Shown here piece after piece: positions 13,861-24,033 of a stretch of 64,000 nt of DNA (positions are counted from its first letter, which is position 1; the number at the start of each line of letters is the position of its first letter). The notes beneath the pieces were generated by a model. It worked only from the letters and a program-made list of their open reading frames with translations. It was not told the origin of the DNA and ran no database searches. The DNA is from Carnegiea gigantea (Eukaryota; Streptophyta; Magnoliopsida; Caryophyllales; Cactaceae): positions 1 to 64,000 of the forward strand of contig JAKOGI010002985.1 in assembly GCA_029747015.1 (NCBI GenBank), given 5' to 3'. Both the position numbers and the translations under genes were made by a program.

Positions 13861-14340
13861 TTCCGAATGAGTTTTGATTTACATGTTAGCAAACTTATTT
13901 CATTTATAAGAAGTTTTTAATTTGAAAACGAAGTCGATATACGTGTTAGCAAAATTATTTCGTTTATAAGAAGCTTTTAAGTTAAAAGCAACGTTGATTT
14001 ATGAGTTAGCCAACTTATTGCGCTTATAAGAAGCTTTTAAATTAAAAACGAAGTCAATTTACATGTTAGCAAACTTATTTCGTTTATAAGAAGTTTTTAA
14101 GTTAAAATTGAGGTCGACTTATGAGTTAGTAAACTTATTATATTTATAAGAAGCTTTTAAGTTAAAAACAAAGTCAATTTACGCATTAGCAAGCTTATTT
14201 CGTTTATAAGAAGTTTTTAAGTTAAAAACGAGGTCGATTTACGAGTTAGCAAACTTGTTACGTTTACAAGAAGTTTTTAAGTTAGAAACGAAGTTGATTT
14301 ACGAGTTAGCAAACTATTTACATTTATAAGAAGCTTTTTA
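13861..14340. repeat. 60-bp tandem array, eight copies
   Basis: Eight units of exactly 60 bp keep perfect register. Each contains GTTAGCAAACTTATT, then TTTATAAGAAG, TTTTTAAGTTAAAA and a GAAGTCGATTTACGA-like segment. Copies differ by roughly 5-15%. The array sits in the candidate LTR, where such arrays often mark U3 or untranslated sequence. There is no spacer structure, so it is not a CRISPR. Confidence 0.9.
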
Positions 14341-15990
14341 ACTTAAATACGAATGAACTATAAATATTTAGAAAATTTATGGTTGTTTTGTTAAAAGTAA
14401 GATTTCAGCGAAGTAATCAACTGAAAAAGAGAAATGAAATGCGATTTTAAAGGCTAAGAAAGTGCTAGGCAAATGGCCAGACCTTGAGGGTGAGAACTGG
14501 ACGCAAAGATGGCATGAGCTGTTTCCCCTAACGGTAATATTGGAAGCTGGACGTAAAATGGCGTGAGTTTTCTTGGGAACTGGACTCAAGATATGATTAT
14601 CTTGGTGTGAACTATTCCCTGATATGTGACGCGAAAGAAAACCTTAAGGGGGATTGGACTCATGATATGACTATCTTGGTGTGAGATGTTGCCCCACAGA
14701 GGACAATATTGAAGTTAAAATTACTCTGCTAAGACGCGTTTTGGCCAAAAAATTAAGTACGTATACCCCGGGGATAACGTGAGTTGTGAGTGATAATCTC
14801 ACTTAGGGGCAGTGTAGATCTCCATTAGCTAGCACAGTAAGATATTTTTATATTATGAGTAAGTTCCTAATAAACGGGATATTGACATTTTGCCATTTTA
14901 AGTATTTCAGAAAAGAAAGATTTGCAAGGGCCATTACGCATCCGTATTGAATAAGATTTGAAAAGCTTATAAGGGTTATTAGAGGACCATTACAAAAGAA
15001 GTTCTTTTAAAGAATATGAGTCTCAAGAGGCTAAGTAAAGTGTTTTTTAAGAAAAGAAAGAAAGCTTTTAAATATACATATCCTGTAGATATTTTATGAA
15101 TGTGTCTCCAAGTATAGTTAAATAAAGTTTCAAATGAAGTTTGGTTACATCTTAGTAATGCATCGTACATTCAAGGTTTTCAATGTGCATATTCCATGAA
15201 ATAATGTTTCCTGCAAAGTCTTTCTTACCAGTTTGGATATTTCAAGAACTTCTAGAAAGAATTATAAGCTTTAAAGAAGTTGGCGTGAATTATAAACTAT
15301 TCTTGGAATATATCAAGTCACTGTGTTTTCAAAAGTATGTTTGAAAATTTCATATTTACTCTTTTGTGCTTACTTGTTTACGTGCTTGAATCCTTGTTAG
15401 AAAAGAAGATTAGTCATTAAGGGCCTGGGGATGAGTTGAGGAACCAGTGTGAAGTATAAGGGTGGTAATCTTTCCTTGGGGGCTATGATTGCCCAATATG
15501 ATATATTGTATAAATACGTGATATGTGACTATTATTAGTATTATTACCTGCAAATGGCTTTGGTTTGAAGGAGTAGGGGAATTCTCACTAAGTGTGTGGT
15601 TACTCATCCCTTTACTTACTCCCTTTTCCAAGTTTAGTTTGAGCAGGTATAAGAGATATTTTGAAGTTATTTTGATGCTAACCCATCAGAAGTCTTTGCC
15701 GGCTTTGCAAGTATTTGATGCCCATCACGTTGTAAATATTTAAGTTCATTGTTGTATGTGAAAGCATATAATCGGCTCTGTACCTATATATGTATTATTT
15801 TAACCCTTGTGCTAGTTGTTTGGTTGTGAGTAATCCGGACGACTGGTCCGAGGGGTTGAATTTGGGTTATTTTAGCACATGTTATACCTTATTACCAGCT
15901 TACAGGTACCCTTAGCTGAGCTAAGATCCTAAAATGTTGCTAAAATAGGGAAAACTCTTGTAGTTTTGTTTTAGAATGACTATCTAAATG

Positions 15991-18324
15991 TTAATCCAAA
16001 CCCTCGATGTTCAAGAGCCTTAGGGATTTCCTTCTAGGGAGTCTTGGCGGTGTGATCCCTCCTCGGGTTGGGGGCATTATAGGATGGCAGGCACTGAAGA
16101 CGGCGTGGGTGTAGGGAAACAAAAACCCACCCTCTCTGCACATAGCTGGAAGGATAAAGTACCTGCCTGCACATCGATCATCACCACAGCAGCAACTAGG
16201 ACCAGTCTCTCCAGGATGGGGGGCCTGAAAGTCCCCATCCATATCTATGACGATGAAATCACATAGGATGACGAACCAACCCACCTGAACTGGAACATCC
16301 TCCAGAATGCGTATGAGCTGCCTGGTGGAGCAATTTGGTAGCTGTAAGAGCATGGTAGTGGGTTTTAGGTCCAGTAGTTTAAGCTTCTTGCAAAGAGAGA
16401 GAGGCATCAAGCTCACGCCGGCCCCCAAATCACAAAGGGCTCTATCAATCTGCATATCCCCTATGTAGCATGAGATGGAGAAACTGCCGAGATCTTGCAG
16501 CTTAGGTGGGGACTGACTCTGTAGAATCGCACTACAGCCTTTCCAATACGGACCACTGATTCTTCCTCAGGCTCACCTTTCTTGGAAAGAAGCTCTCTCA
16601 GAAATTGCAGGTACAACGGTACTTTCTTGGGAGCTTCTAAGAGAGGGGTATCAGCATAGATATGCCTCAGCACCTCCAGAAATCTTACGAATTTGGGCTC
16701 AAGCTGAAATAGCTTAGCCCAGGCCAACCTTTAAGGGTAGGGTACTGGTGGCTGATATGGGCGAACGGGAGGTGAAAGATTAGCCTTCCCAATGGAGCTC
16801 GACCTCCCCTCTTCTTTCTGCCCTTTAGTTCCTGCAGGATCAAGGACTGAAACTGTCTCCTGGAGAATCATCACAGGACTCTCCTTTAACTCCTCTCCCA
16901 TTGCAGAGATAGCATTAATATGACCTCTGGGGTTGGTCTAAGGCTGACCTAGTCGGTGCCTCTGAGGCCAGGAAAGATGGCTAACTTGCTGTGTAGTCTA
17001 GGAGATCTGGCTGTCTATCGCCTTCTGATGGGTTGCCATAGCATCGAACTTGGAAGTCAGCTGATTAATCGATGCACTAAGAGTTTCATTAGTCTTAGTT
17101 TAAGTTGCTATAAACTGCTCCATGAGACTCTAAGCTTGATTTGGGTTGTGGAGGTGGTGGTGGTGGGGTGTAGGGAGCTCTGTATTGGTACCCAGGCACC
17201 GGCATAGAGTTGTGAGGCTTGGTGTTAGAGTTCTTGTAGGAAGGGTTGGAATAGCTCTTCCAACCCGTACTGTGAGCATTGGGGTATGGGTTATTCTATG
17301 GAGGGGGGTTGAAGTGGTGCACGGCGTTGGCATGCTCAATGGTAGAAGGAGCATTGTAGCACTCAACAGATGTATGCCCCTATACATCGCAGGTCTCGCA
17401 GATAGCGTAGACCTCAGTTAACGACCCCGAAGAACCTCCTGGAGTAGGGGAAGTGCCTACTCAGTCAAGCCTCTATGCCAGTGCATTCACCCTGCTAGTC
17501 AGGAGGAATGTCACGGCATCAACGTTGTACTTGCCACCGCTCCTCGATGGAGTGGCTCTCTTGTTCGACTAGTGATAGTTGTTGGAAGGCATCTCTTCTA
17601 GCAAAGCCTTTGCCACCTCAATCGATTTGCCCATGAGAGCTCTTCTTGCAGCAGCATCTACTGAGATCTTCACTAACTGTTGTAGCCTATTGTAGAATGT
17701 CTGGACTAGTAGTCAGTTAGGAACACTATGGTAAGGACACTGTCGCTAGAGGTCCTTGAACCTCTCCTAAGCCTCATGTAGGGACTCTCCATCCCATTGA
17801 ATGAAAGATGTGATCTCAGTCCTTAGCTTTGCGGTTTTGCCCGGTGGAAAATACTTGCTGAGGAAGGCCTTGGAGAGAATCGCCCAAGTGGTGAATGAGT
17901 TAGATTCCTCATTCTGCAGCCAATCACTGGCTCTATCCTTCAATGAGAAGGGAAAGAGCCGCAGCCTAATAGCATTGATGGACACACCATTCAACTTGAC
18001 AGTGCTACATTTTGCAAGGAATTTGCAAAGATGTGCAATGGGGTTCTCCGAGGGATGTCCGCCGAACTGGTCCCACCACACGAAAGTGATGAGAGCGGGG
18101 CTAAGCTCAAAATTATTAGCCTCGATCGCTGGGCTAACAATGAACGAGGTGATGCCCGATGCTTATGGCAAAGCATAGTCTCCCAGCGCCCTATTATCCT
18201 CCAGGGCCATCACTACTTCTGCCTTCTTCCTTCTTCCTGCTTCTCTGCCTCATTGGTGTGCGGTTGCTTCTATCTCAGGATTGAATAGCACAAGGTTCTG
18301 GTTCCCTTGGCTCCTCTTGTGCAT
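15991..18324 (-). pseudogene. Athila-type gag-protease pseudogene, older copy
   Basis: The frame begins at the ATG at 18324-18322, aligned with the start of the intact-looking sister gene at 21544. The Retrotrans_gag core is at 17767-18081 (GGHPSENP, then RLRLFPFSLKDRASDWLQN and KAFLSKYFPPGKTAKLR). The zinc knuckle near 17380-17410 has its Gln codon changed to TAG. Part of the C-terminal gag domain is at 16461-16727. The protease motif ALCDLGAGVSLMPLSLCKK is at about 16390-16450, where DLG takes the place of the usual DSG/DTG, as is common in Athila-like proteases. Several frameshifts break the gene. Gag would build the particle and protease would cut it; this copy can do neither intact. Confidence 0.85.
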
Positions 18325-18453
18325 ACAAAGCAAGCACTACCCAGGCGTAAAGAGTTTCTAGCAGGAATGAGGCATAACTAAAAACTACAAAAAGAAAAAT
18401 AAAAAGCCTAGTCTAGAGTATGTTAACCGGTTCTGATATCAAAAGGAACAAGT

Positions 18454-18471
18454 TCCCAGGCAACGACGCCA
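18454..18471 (-). promoter_or_regulatory. Primer-binding site, tRNA-Asp type
   Basis: In element sense it reads TGGCGTCGTTGCCTGGGA, six bases inside the 5' LTR. It is complementary, with two mismatches, to the 3' end of plant tRNA-Asp, the usual primer for Athila and Tat elements. The two differences match the age of this copy. Confidence 0.8.
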
Positions 18472-18477
18472 AAAACT

Positions 18478-19845
18478 TGTCTTAAAATACCACAAGTGCA
18501 CAGTATAGCTGTAGCTAGCAACCGGCAAGTATAGGTCGAATCCACAGGGAACCTGCTTTCAATTACCAGAACTAATGAACTAACTCAATTTAGGCTAAAT
18601 AATTTAGGTTGATGAAAACTGAAAGTCAGCAGTTCTAATCTACTAAGAACTAATGAAATTTGACTACTCAATAAATGACAGGAATCTCAGGTTGGGGTTC
18701 ACCGCACCATTATGTCTCACGAATCATGAACTAGAACATGCAAATCTACCCATGTAAATGATTGGAATGGAAAGATTACAAACTAAAGCACATCTATGCC
18801 TTCTCTCAAAAGTTAGTAGACTGACTATGCAAACCTAGCTATCTATTTTTATGAAACTAGAATTCTCAAAGTCGTAAGGTTAAGTAATAAAAAAAAAATC
18901 CTAATTAAAACCCTAACTATTCTCACATTAAGTAAATCAATTACCCAAAAAGACACACTAAATAAATGATTCAACTTTTGTTGATCTCCCAAATCCTAAT
19001 TAAGAACAATGAATAAAGCTCTTTCAAGCAATTTGCTAAGCAGTTCGCTAAGCAATTAGCAATCTAAGCAGGAATCCAATTCGCAGGCATGAATAAATCA
19101 CAAATAGCCTATAACATGATTTGATTCGGCATAACAGAGGTTAATCCCAATCCAAGATAAAGGAATTTAGCTAACAATCATATTGAATGAAATAATTTCA
19201 AGACTTAATTCAATCGACATGGATGAACAACCAAAACCCTAACAAGCAATATCAAAAGAAAAAGGGGAAAGAAGCAAACTTGAATTAATTGTCGCTGAAA
19301 GGTAATACAATTTTCAATCTTGATAAATTCAATCTGAAAGCATGAATAAACTCTCCTAATGAAAACCTAGAAACCTCCTCTCAAAAGTACTCTGAAAAGA
19401 AAAGAGTGAGTCCTCAAAGACTGCATTGAATGGCATTTAAGTCCCGACGGCCCGGGGCAGTGGCACGGGCCTGCCCTTGGGCATGGGGTGACTGTGCTGC
19501 CCTGGCTAGGGTGGCATGGTCTTGCCGCCCTGCTGCCCAGTGGTTGGTGATTTTTCGATACGGCACAACCGTGCCGGTTGGCATGGGGTCCCCGTGCCGA
19601 ATCTCCAGGTCTAAGCAGTTTCTTTCTTGACTTGCACCTTGTCATCTTAACCCTCCTTTCTACCAATGTTAGCGGATTTTCTTAATTTCCTGACAGGAAC
19701 TCCTGAAAATGCGAAACACTACTATATGAGTAAAATTTAGACCAAAGGGGGCTAATTTGACCCCTTTCTCCTGAAGATCACACATGAAAATAATAAAAAA
19801 GGAATCAACTAGGGGCTAAAATAAGGTTGAAATAGAGGTTTATTA
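18478..19845 (-). repeat. 5' LTR of the minus-strand Athila-type element
   Basis: A 1368-bp repeat aligned to 7684-8899. It keeps a GC-rich block (19440-19620) rich in GGCACG/CGTGCC motifs that is mostly lost from its partner. In element sense it starts TAATAAACC, a decayed TG terminus, and ends TTTTAAGACA just before the primer-binding site. Confidence 0.85.
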
Positions 19846-20046
19846 TATATGATTGTATGGTTACAATAGTTCTTGCATATGCGCTGGAAAGGTTCGGCGG
19901 TGTTTCCTCATTTATTATTCTCTGGGTACGATTTTATTAGTGAGGCTAAACAAATTGGCTTCATTTGGAAAATTCGAGCGTGGAGAGCTATGGGTTTAGG
20001 TTACATCATGTTAATTAGGGCATATGAATCATGAATGGTATATAAA
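19846..20046. other. Target DNA between the two Athila-type elements
   Basis: About 200 bp without a gene. It ends in the pentamer ATAAA (20042-20046), which is repeated after the plus-strand element. The sequence after that element is CACTA transposon, so this piece is probably a stranded 5' part of the same CACTA element. This is inferred from position; no motif shows it. Confidence 0.45.
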
Positions 20047-21381
20047 TGTTAAACCTCTATTTTGTCATATTTAGCCTCCTATTTGACCCTTCCTTTTAGT
20101 ATTTTCACGTTAAATGTTATCAAGGAATGGGTCAAAACTCGCCCCTTTTAGTGCTGATTTCACTCATATGATAATATTTCATATTTGCAGGAGTTATTAT
20201 TGAAAAGGATGAAAAGATATGCGAATACGGGCGGAAAAGGAGCAAAGAAGACACGTCGCACAATAAACCCGGCGAAGAACAAGCGGGCAGCGACCGTGCC
20301 ACGTGGCACGACCGTGCCACATGGCACGGCCTGGCCGTGCTGTGTGGCAGGGTTGTTTTTATCAGGTTTTTGTGTTTTCGTCCGGCAGAAATTTGGCACG
20401 GGGCCCCCGTGCCGCATGGCACGACCGTGCCACTTTAGTTGTTGCTGTTTTGTCGTGTTTCGGCGTTGGGATTCGGGAGTTTTTATTCTACCTTTTCTTC
20501 TCTCTCGTTTGAGGCGATTTATAGGGCTCTTAGGTTTTGCTTATTGTGGCTATTGAATTCAAGCTTTGGATCAAAATTTGTTTACGCTTTCGATTGAATA
20601 TTGTTGCAAATTGTTCAGGGTACACTTTTCTACCCCTCTTTCTTTCGTTTTAATTCAAGTTCTATATTCTTTGACATGTTATTGTTCTTGATTGAGATGT
20701 TGTTTAGAATCATGTTTAGCGGCTAAATTCCTTAATCTTGGATTGGGTGTAGCCCCTGTGATGTAAATTGGATTGTTAATTCTAGGTTTTTGTGAATTAC
20801 GCCAGAGTATAATTGAATTCTCACTTAGCATGCCAGGTGTTCGATGAATTGCCTGAGAGGGTTTTATTCATGTTCTTAATTAGGGTTTAGGAGACTAACG
20901 AAAGTTAGGTCCTTTACTTAGAGTAGCTTTGTGAGCAATTGAATTACCTGACACGAAAGAAGTTGGGGGTGCAATTGGGAATTGAAATTACATGATCTTG
21001 TGGTTTTGTTATTCTAGTTTCACGAAAGTAGACAACTAGGTTAGCTTGATCAGTCTAATGACCTTCGAAAGTAGGCGTAGATGCTTTAAACCGGTAATAA
21101 TTCCATTTCAATTATCGTATGGGCAGATTCACACGACCTAGTTTATTTTCTAATGAACGTCACAGTGCGGTGAACCCCAATCCAGGATTCTCTTCTCATT
21201 ATTGTCTTAGACCAAATAGAGTTAGAATTAGTTAAACCAACTTCACTCGGCAACTGCCTAGCTTGAGTTAGTCAAATTAGTTCTAGTAGTTGAAACCAAG
21301 TTCCCTGTGGATTCGACCCGTACTTGCTGGTTGCTAGCTACAGCTACGCCGTGCACTTGCGGTTAAGTAAAACTGCTAACA
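20047..21381 (+). repeat. 5' LTR of the young Athila-type element
   Basis: 1335 bp, TG...CA ends, nearly identical to 25963-27278. The segment 20280-20440 is GC-rich and palindromic, with GTGCCACGTGGCAC and GGCACGGGGCCCCCGTGCC as perfect dyads. It carries one extra 18-bp unit of this motif relative to the 3' LTR. Small frames here are by-products. Confidence 0.95.
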
Positions 21382-21387
21382 AGTTTT

Positions 21388-21405
21388 TGGCGCCGTTGTC
21401 GGGGA
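21388..21405 (+). promoter_or_regulatory. Primer-binding site, tRNA-Asp type
   Basis: TGGCGCCGTTGTCGGGGA, six bases after the 5' LTR, pairs with the 3' end of tRNA-Asp with one mismatch. It starts minus-strand DNA synthesis in Athila and Tat elements. Confidence 0.9.
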
Positions 21406-21543
21406 GCTTGTGCCTTTCAATATTAGAACCGATTAGCGCACTCTAGACTAGGCTTTTTCTTTTTCTTTTCATCCCTTCATTGTTTCCCTTCTCCCCTTTA
21501 TTGTGCTTGAAACTGTTTTACGCCTTGGTAGTGTTGGTTTTGT

Positions 21544-24033
21544 ATGCGCAGGCGTAGTCAAAGGGATCAACCACTTGCCCCTTTTGACCCTGAAATCGAA
21601 GCCACTGCTCGAAGGCAAAGCGGTGAAAGGAGAAGGCACCAAGCGCAAATACAGATGGCCGAGCCAAGCCAAAGAGTGCTGCGAGATTATGCCTTGCCAC
21701 AAGCATCGGGCGTAACCTCCTCCATCGTTAGCCCCACTATCGAGGCTAACAACTTCGAGCTCAGCCCCGCACTGATCACATTCATGGAGAGGGAGCAATT
21801 CAGCGGGCACCCCTCGGAGAACCCCAACGTGCACCTTCGCAGGTTCTTAGCGAAGTGTGATACCATCAAGCTAAATGGGGTGTCTACTGATGCAATCCGG
21901 CTGCGACTCTTCCCATTCTCACTGCGGGATAGAGCCAGTGACTGGCTTTAGAACGAGGAGCCCAACTCGTTCACCACGTGGGAAGTACTCTCCAAAGCAT
22001 TCCTCAGCAAGTACTTCCCACCTGGCAAGACTGCCAAGCTGAGGATAGACATCACCTCCTTTGCCCAGCAGGATGGTGAGTCTTTATATGAGGCGTGGGA
22101 GAGATTCAAAGACCTCCAGCGCCAGTGCCCCCACCATGGAGTTCCTGACTGGCTCCTAATCCAAACCTTCTACAATGGATTAGAGCGGTCGGTGAAGATT
22201 TCAGTTGATGCTGCAGCAGGGGGTGCTCTCATGGGCAAATCGATCGAAGCGGCAAAGGCGTTGTTGGAAGAGATGGCTTCCAACAACTATCATTGGTCTA
22301 GTGAGAGGGCCGCCCCCCAGAGGGGAAGTGGCAGGCACCAGGTTGACGCTGTGACACTCCTGGCGAGTAGGGTGGATGCCCTTGCACAGCGTTTGGAGAA
22401 AGTGGCTACCTCATCAGCCACTTCCTCGGGGCCAGCGATGGGGATCTATACCGTTTGTGAGGCCTGCGGTGCACAGGGCCATACTGCCGTTGAGTGCTAC
22501 AATGCCCCCTCTAGCATTGAGCACGTCAACGCCTATCATACTTACACCCAACCTGCTCAAAATAACCCTCATCCCACCTCCTACAACCAGGGTTGGAATA
22601 CTCGTCCGAACCCCCTCTATAAAAACCCCAACCCTCACCCTCAGAACCCCAACCAGCCACCCGGTTTCCACAACCGAGCCCCCTACACTCCACCTCCTCC
22701 ACCTCCTGAACCCACATCTCACCTGGAGAGCCTTATGGAGCACTTCATAGCGACCCAGACCACGACAAATGAGACTCTCAAAGAAAATATTCAGGTATTG
22801 ACCTCCAGAGTGGATTCCATGGCCGCCCATCAGAAAACCATGGATACGCAGATTGCCCAGATTGCTCAGCAGGTGAGCCACCTGTCCAGATCTCAGGGGC
22901 AACTTCCAGGCCAGACCGAGGTCAACCCCCGCCGCCAAGTCAATGCCATATCTACTGTGGGCGCGGGGTTAGAAGAGAGCCCAATGATGGTTCTCCAGGA
23001 GGTAGTTCCGGTTTCTGCTTCTGCCGGAACTGAGGGAAAGGAGAAAAATGAGGGTCTGAACCCTATTGAGGAAACCCGCCATCAACCTATTGATCGCACT
23101 TACCACCCTCGAGTGCCTTTCCCTCAACGACTGGCATGGTCCGAGCTCGTTCAGCTTGAACCTAGATTCGAGCGATTTCTGGAAATCCTACGCCGAATCT
23201 ATGCCAGTAGCCCCTTCTTGGAAGCTCTCCAGAGTGCCCCTGCACAATGGAATTTTTTACGAGAGCTCCTGTCCAAGAAGGGAGCATCTAGGGAGGCTTC
23301 TATAGCTTCCATTGGCGGCTCCTGCAGTGCGCTCTTGCAAAGGCGGTCGCCATCCAAGTTGCAGGATCCTGGCAGTTTCTCCATCCCTTGCGGTATAGGG
23401 GATGTGCAGATTGAGAGAGCTCTCTGCGATCTGGGCGCTAGTGTGAGTATCATGCCCCTCTCTCTCTGCAAGAAGCTGCGATTATGGGACCCCACACCCA
23501 CCAGCATCACTATTTAGCTCGCGGACTGCTCCATCAGGCGTCCTGTGGGCATCCTGGAGGATGTTTCGGTCCAGGTAGGGAATTTTCTGGTCCCGTGTGA
23601 CTTTATCGTCCTTGATACGGACGATGCCTTTCCGCCCCCCTTCATCTTGGGTCGCCCCTTTCTCGCGACCGCAGGGGCTGTGATTGATGTGCAGATGGGC
23701 ACCATGTCCTTCATCGTCTGTGGCGAGCGGGTGGATTTTCATTTTTTACCACCCATACCACCTCCCGCCCCAGGTGCACACTCTGCGCTTGCGGCCCCGA
23801 CCGTCTTCACTCCTCCAGCTGTCGTGAGAGTGGAACTGCATGACTGGGGTGGCGGATCCCATCTGCGGCCGCCTGCTCTGCCTCCCCGACCTCCACCGCC
23901 TACTACTGCTACTGGCGGACCTCCTCAGGTGACACTGATGCCTGACTTTAGCCATGGGGAAGTGCTGGCTCACTCGTTATTTCCTTCTTCCATCCCCACA
24001 CCTCCCTACATCACACAAGCATCATATTCCTAA
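21544..24033 (+). pseudogene. Athila-type gag-protease gene, two amber stops
   Basis: One frame of 829 codons runs from ATG 21544 to TAA 24033, broken only by TAG at 21949 and TAG at 23515. Order: a basic N-terminus; the Retrotrans_gag core (residues about 80-230: FSGHPSENP, RLRLFPFSLRDRASDWL, KAFLSKYFPPGKTAKLR); a zinc knuckle CEACGAQGHTAVEC (22456-22497), which binds RNA; Pro/Asn-rich and coiled-coil linkers; then the aspartic protease with ALCDLGASVSIMPLSLCKK before the second stop and FILGRPFLATAGAVIDV after it. The C-terminus is Pro-rich. Both stops stand where the sister copy has CAG (Gln). The start is chosen because it is the first ATG of the frame and is matched in the sister copy. 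Gag packages element RNA and protease matures it. Frame and codons are otherwise remarkably intact. Confidence 0.9.

Larger units (their letters stand above)
11212..15973. mobile_element. Candidate 4.76-kb solo LTR nested in the Athila-type element
   Basis: The block interrupts the homology between the two gag-protease elements just after the protease end. It begins TGTAATACCC, a start common in plant Ty3/Gypsy LTRs, and ends TTTTA, where CA would be expected. The pentamer GAATG stands on both sides (11207-11211 and 15974-15978), as expected for an integrase-made target duplication. No gag or pol is inside, so a solo LTR left by LTR-LTR recombination is the simplest reading. The length fits long-LTR Gypsy lineages (Tekay/Del or Tat/Ogre); I cannot choose between them. 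Orientation is not certain. It also holds two tandem arrays. A non-coding LARD-type element is the alternative. Confidence 0.6.
7684..19845 (-). mobile_element. Athila-type Ty3/Gypsy element, gag-protease only, older copy
   Basis: Two direct repeats, 7684-8899 and 18478-19845, bound a minus-strand element. Next to the right-hand (5') LTR is a primer-binding site for tRNA-Asp, and next to the left-hand (3') LTR is a purine tract. Inside are a broken gag-protease gene and about 2.3 kb of non-coding spacer, with no RT, RNase H or integrase. The spacer and gag are homologous to the plus-strand element at 20047-27278, so both are one family. A 4.76-kb candidate solo LTR is inserted at 11212-15973. 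The flanking pentamers (ATTTT on the left, TATAT on the right) do not match, so the target duplication has decayed or one flank was rearranged. The 5' LTR terminus reads TA instead of TG in element sense. Confidence 0.85.

Noticed and set aside
13861..14340. Regular 60-bp repeats as a CRISPR array
   Set aside because: Units are contiguous without unique spacers, no cas genes are present, and the setting is a plant retrotransposon LTR.
20132..20556. Frames of 85-123 codons on both strands, repeated at 26048-26410
   Set aside because: They lie wholly within the LTRs, in several frames over a palindromic GC-rich block, and carry no protein family signal.
22414..22938. 174-codon minus-strand frame
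   Set aside because: It is the antisense shadow of the gag-protease gene.
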